Below, one piece after another: positions 62,363-64,000 of a stretch of DNA of 64,000 nucleotides. Every line of letters starts with the position of its first letter. Position 1 is the first letter of the stretch. The DNA comes from Chaetorhynchus papuensis (lineage: Eukaryota > Chordata > Aves > Passeriformes > Rhipiduridae): NCBI GenBank assembly GCA_013396525.1, contig VWYX01000836.1:310795-374794 (forward strand), in the 5' to 3' direction. The notes beneath the pieces were generated by a model. That model had not been told where the DNA came from. It made no database searches and saw only the letters and a program-made list of their open reading frames with translations. The translations under genes and the position numbers were made by a program.

Positions 62363-64000
62363 GATATTTAAATAAACTTTATGACCTGTACCACATGAGC
62401 AGTAAGGGAATGTGTCCTTTAACAGCAATGGAAGAAATTACTTAGGATAGCCAAAATTTTAAGTAGTGATCTGCAACAGCAGAAAATGTCTCTCTGGGCT
62501 CCCCTGCCAAGCAAACATCTGCCTTGGCTTTTGGGTAGATTACAGCTGTTAGTCACTTTTAGCTGCCCTGTACAGGTCAAACACCTTGGTTCAGGGTTTG
62601 TCTCCGTCCTGCTCTAGTGAGCCTGGAGTGAGTGGTGAGCTAGTGAGTGACTCTGCCTTCAGTGTGATGGCCTTGACATATGTTAGTGTTCTACCACACA
62701 GTAAACCCAGTGTTTTGTGATACTGCTTGTCTACTGTGTTTCATTGTGACTTACCTAGAGAGGTTCACACTGCCCATTTTAATGGTCTGAGTATGTCTAA
62801 GTGGCTCCCGACCTTCTCTTCACGACTTTCTGTGCATCTGTCACGATGAGGCGTAAATGAACTGTGACTGTCAGTAGCAACATTTTTTCAGGAGCGCTGT
62901 ATAGCCCAGCTGATCACTAATCAGCCCCACAGCCTGTTTTACTCCTGTAGATGAGTGCAGAACCACAGCAGTCAGCTGTAGCTGTGAATTTTGATCAGAG
63001 TAAACACCGAGGGCTCATTTGTTATGGAGATAGGTGGGAGCGTGGCAACAGGCGATGATGGAGGAAAGCAGGGCTGTGTGCTGTTAAAAAAATGAGACAG
63101 TCAAATAATGTTGCACTTCACAAATTCTCAGACACAATATATAGTGTGAGGGTTTACAAGGCTGGTATATTGCACATTATCTGGTAGCACTTGGAATGTT
63201 AATTCTGGGTAACCGTGTCTGTGCCCACACTGTTCAGATAAATCTTTTAGGCAATGCCTCTAATAAAAATTAGAGAAAATTGAAAATGCTTTCAATGAAA
63301 GGCATTTACAAACTGCTTATAGGTGCACTCAGTCTACAGCTGTTAGTGTATGTCAAAAGAACATCTGTGTTAAAATTAGTTGCTTCATCAAATGGAAATT
63401 ATATCTGATGTCCAGTTAGATATGTTGATTTTGCTTGTCTGTAACATATTCTATGTTCATATTTCTCTTCCCACTCTTGGTGACATCAACTTGGGATTGT
63501 AGAAATTCCAGTCTTCTATCTAGCATATTGAGATGGTCTGTCAAAAGCAAGGGATCTCTTTTCTCCACCATTCTGTCACATTCATTTTATTAGTTTGCTC
63601 ACATGCTTACGGTAAAGATAGGCTAAAAGGAGGCACATGGGGACAGATGGGACTGCATTTGAGACTAGCATGATAGTCATGTTCTGGGGGGATGTTTTGT
63701 ATCTCTTTATTTTCTCATCTTGAAGCAGCTCTCAGTTTTACACAAAAGACTTCTTGTGACAATTAGCTTTAAGGAATATTAAGATAATTGGAAAAGATAC
63801 TGGTTTGTTCACTATTTACGCTGTGCGTTATTTCTAAGGCCCCAGTGAGATAACACATTACTACATTTTAGTGATAATTTCATCCCTGCTTCTAAAGGGT
63901 TACAAAGTCTGCTTAAAAGAACATTGGAAAGTCAAAGGCTCAGCCATTACACTGCAGTTGCCCAGGCTGCTTACAGCCTACTCCTTTTCTGTGAGAATTA
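62363..64000. other. Unique noncoding DNA; CpG-retaining patch at 62800-63060
   Basis: No gene is supported. Eight CpG are retained between about 62808 and 63056, and GTGGCAACAGGCGATG near 63042 contains an RFX-type half-site. This stretch could be a small constrained element. The final kilobase is plain AT-rich sequence. Confidence 0.4.

Noticed and set aside
1..64000. CRISPR arrays, operons, phage or plasmid systems, tRNA and rRNA genes
   Set aside because: No regularly spaced repeats, no dense gene runs and no cloverleaf or rRNA-like sequence recognised; CR1 and avian LTRs indicate a bird nuclear genome.

Overview
The window looks like bird nuclear DNA, probably from a songbird-like lineage. 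The evidence is four decayed copies of CR1, the dominant LINE of birds and reptiles, and two solo LTRs of avian endogenous-retrovirus type. There are no mammalian-type SINEs, the background is AT-rich and CpG-poor, and short T/G-rich tracts recur. No stretch can be supported as a protein-coding gene, tRNA, rRNA or known small RNA. There is no operon structure and nothing bacterial or phage-like. The window is best read as intergenic DNA or one very long intron.

Layout. 1-9.6 kb: unique sequence with a pyrimidine-rich start, an RFX-like X-box at 2.37 kb and a strong candidate conserved noncoding element (CNE) near 7.4-7.64 kb. 9.6-13.4 kb: two old CR1 ORF2 fragments on the plus strand, an endonuclease end and a reverse-transcriptase piece. 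13.4-21.4 kb: unique sequence with two more X-box-like motifs, CNE-like blocks at 17.3-18.7 kb, an 8+9 bp nested hairpin at 20.4 kb, a (GT)12 microsatellite and a G-quadruplex motif. 21.4-36.6 kb: mostly plain unique DNA with CNE-like blocks near 26.0, 28.5-29.5 and 33.1-33.5 kb, G/T or A/C tracts and an AT-rich hairpin. 36.6-46.2 kb: an isolated 180 bp CpG-dense patch at 39.35-39.52 kb, short tandem repeats, and a pair of adjacent minus-strand open frames at 45.4-46.2 kb that I cannot assign. 46.2-64 kb: a minus-strand CR1 3' end, a G-quadruplex motif, a 241 bp solo LTR with a perfect 5 bp target-site duplication (54.1 kb), a plus-strand CR1 3' end (55.1-55.46 kb) and a 531 bp minus-strand solo LTR (61.8 kb).

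With no genes visible there is no pathway to describe. If the window has a function, it is most likely regulatory: CNE-like blocks with retained CpG and homeodomain-, SOX/octamer-, MAF/AP-1- and RFX-like motifs, as in the gene deserts or giant introns around vertebrate developmental genes. That reading is inference; no alignment could be run. I found no convincing new biological system. The most testable leads are the CNE at 7.4 kb, the CpG patch at 39.4 kb, the open frames at 45.4-46.2 kb, the nested hairpin at 20.4 kb and the RFX-like motifs.
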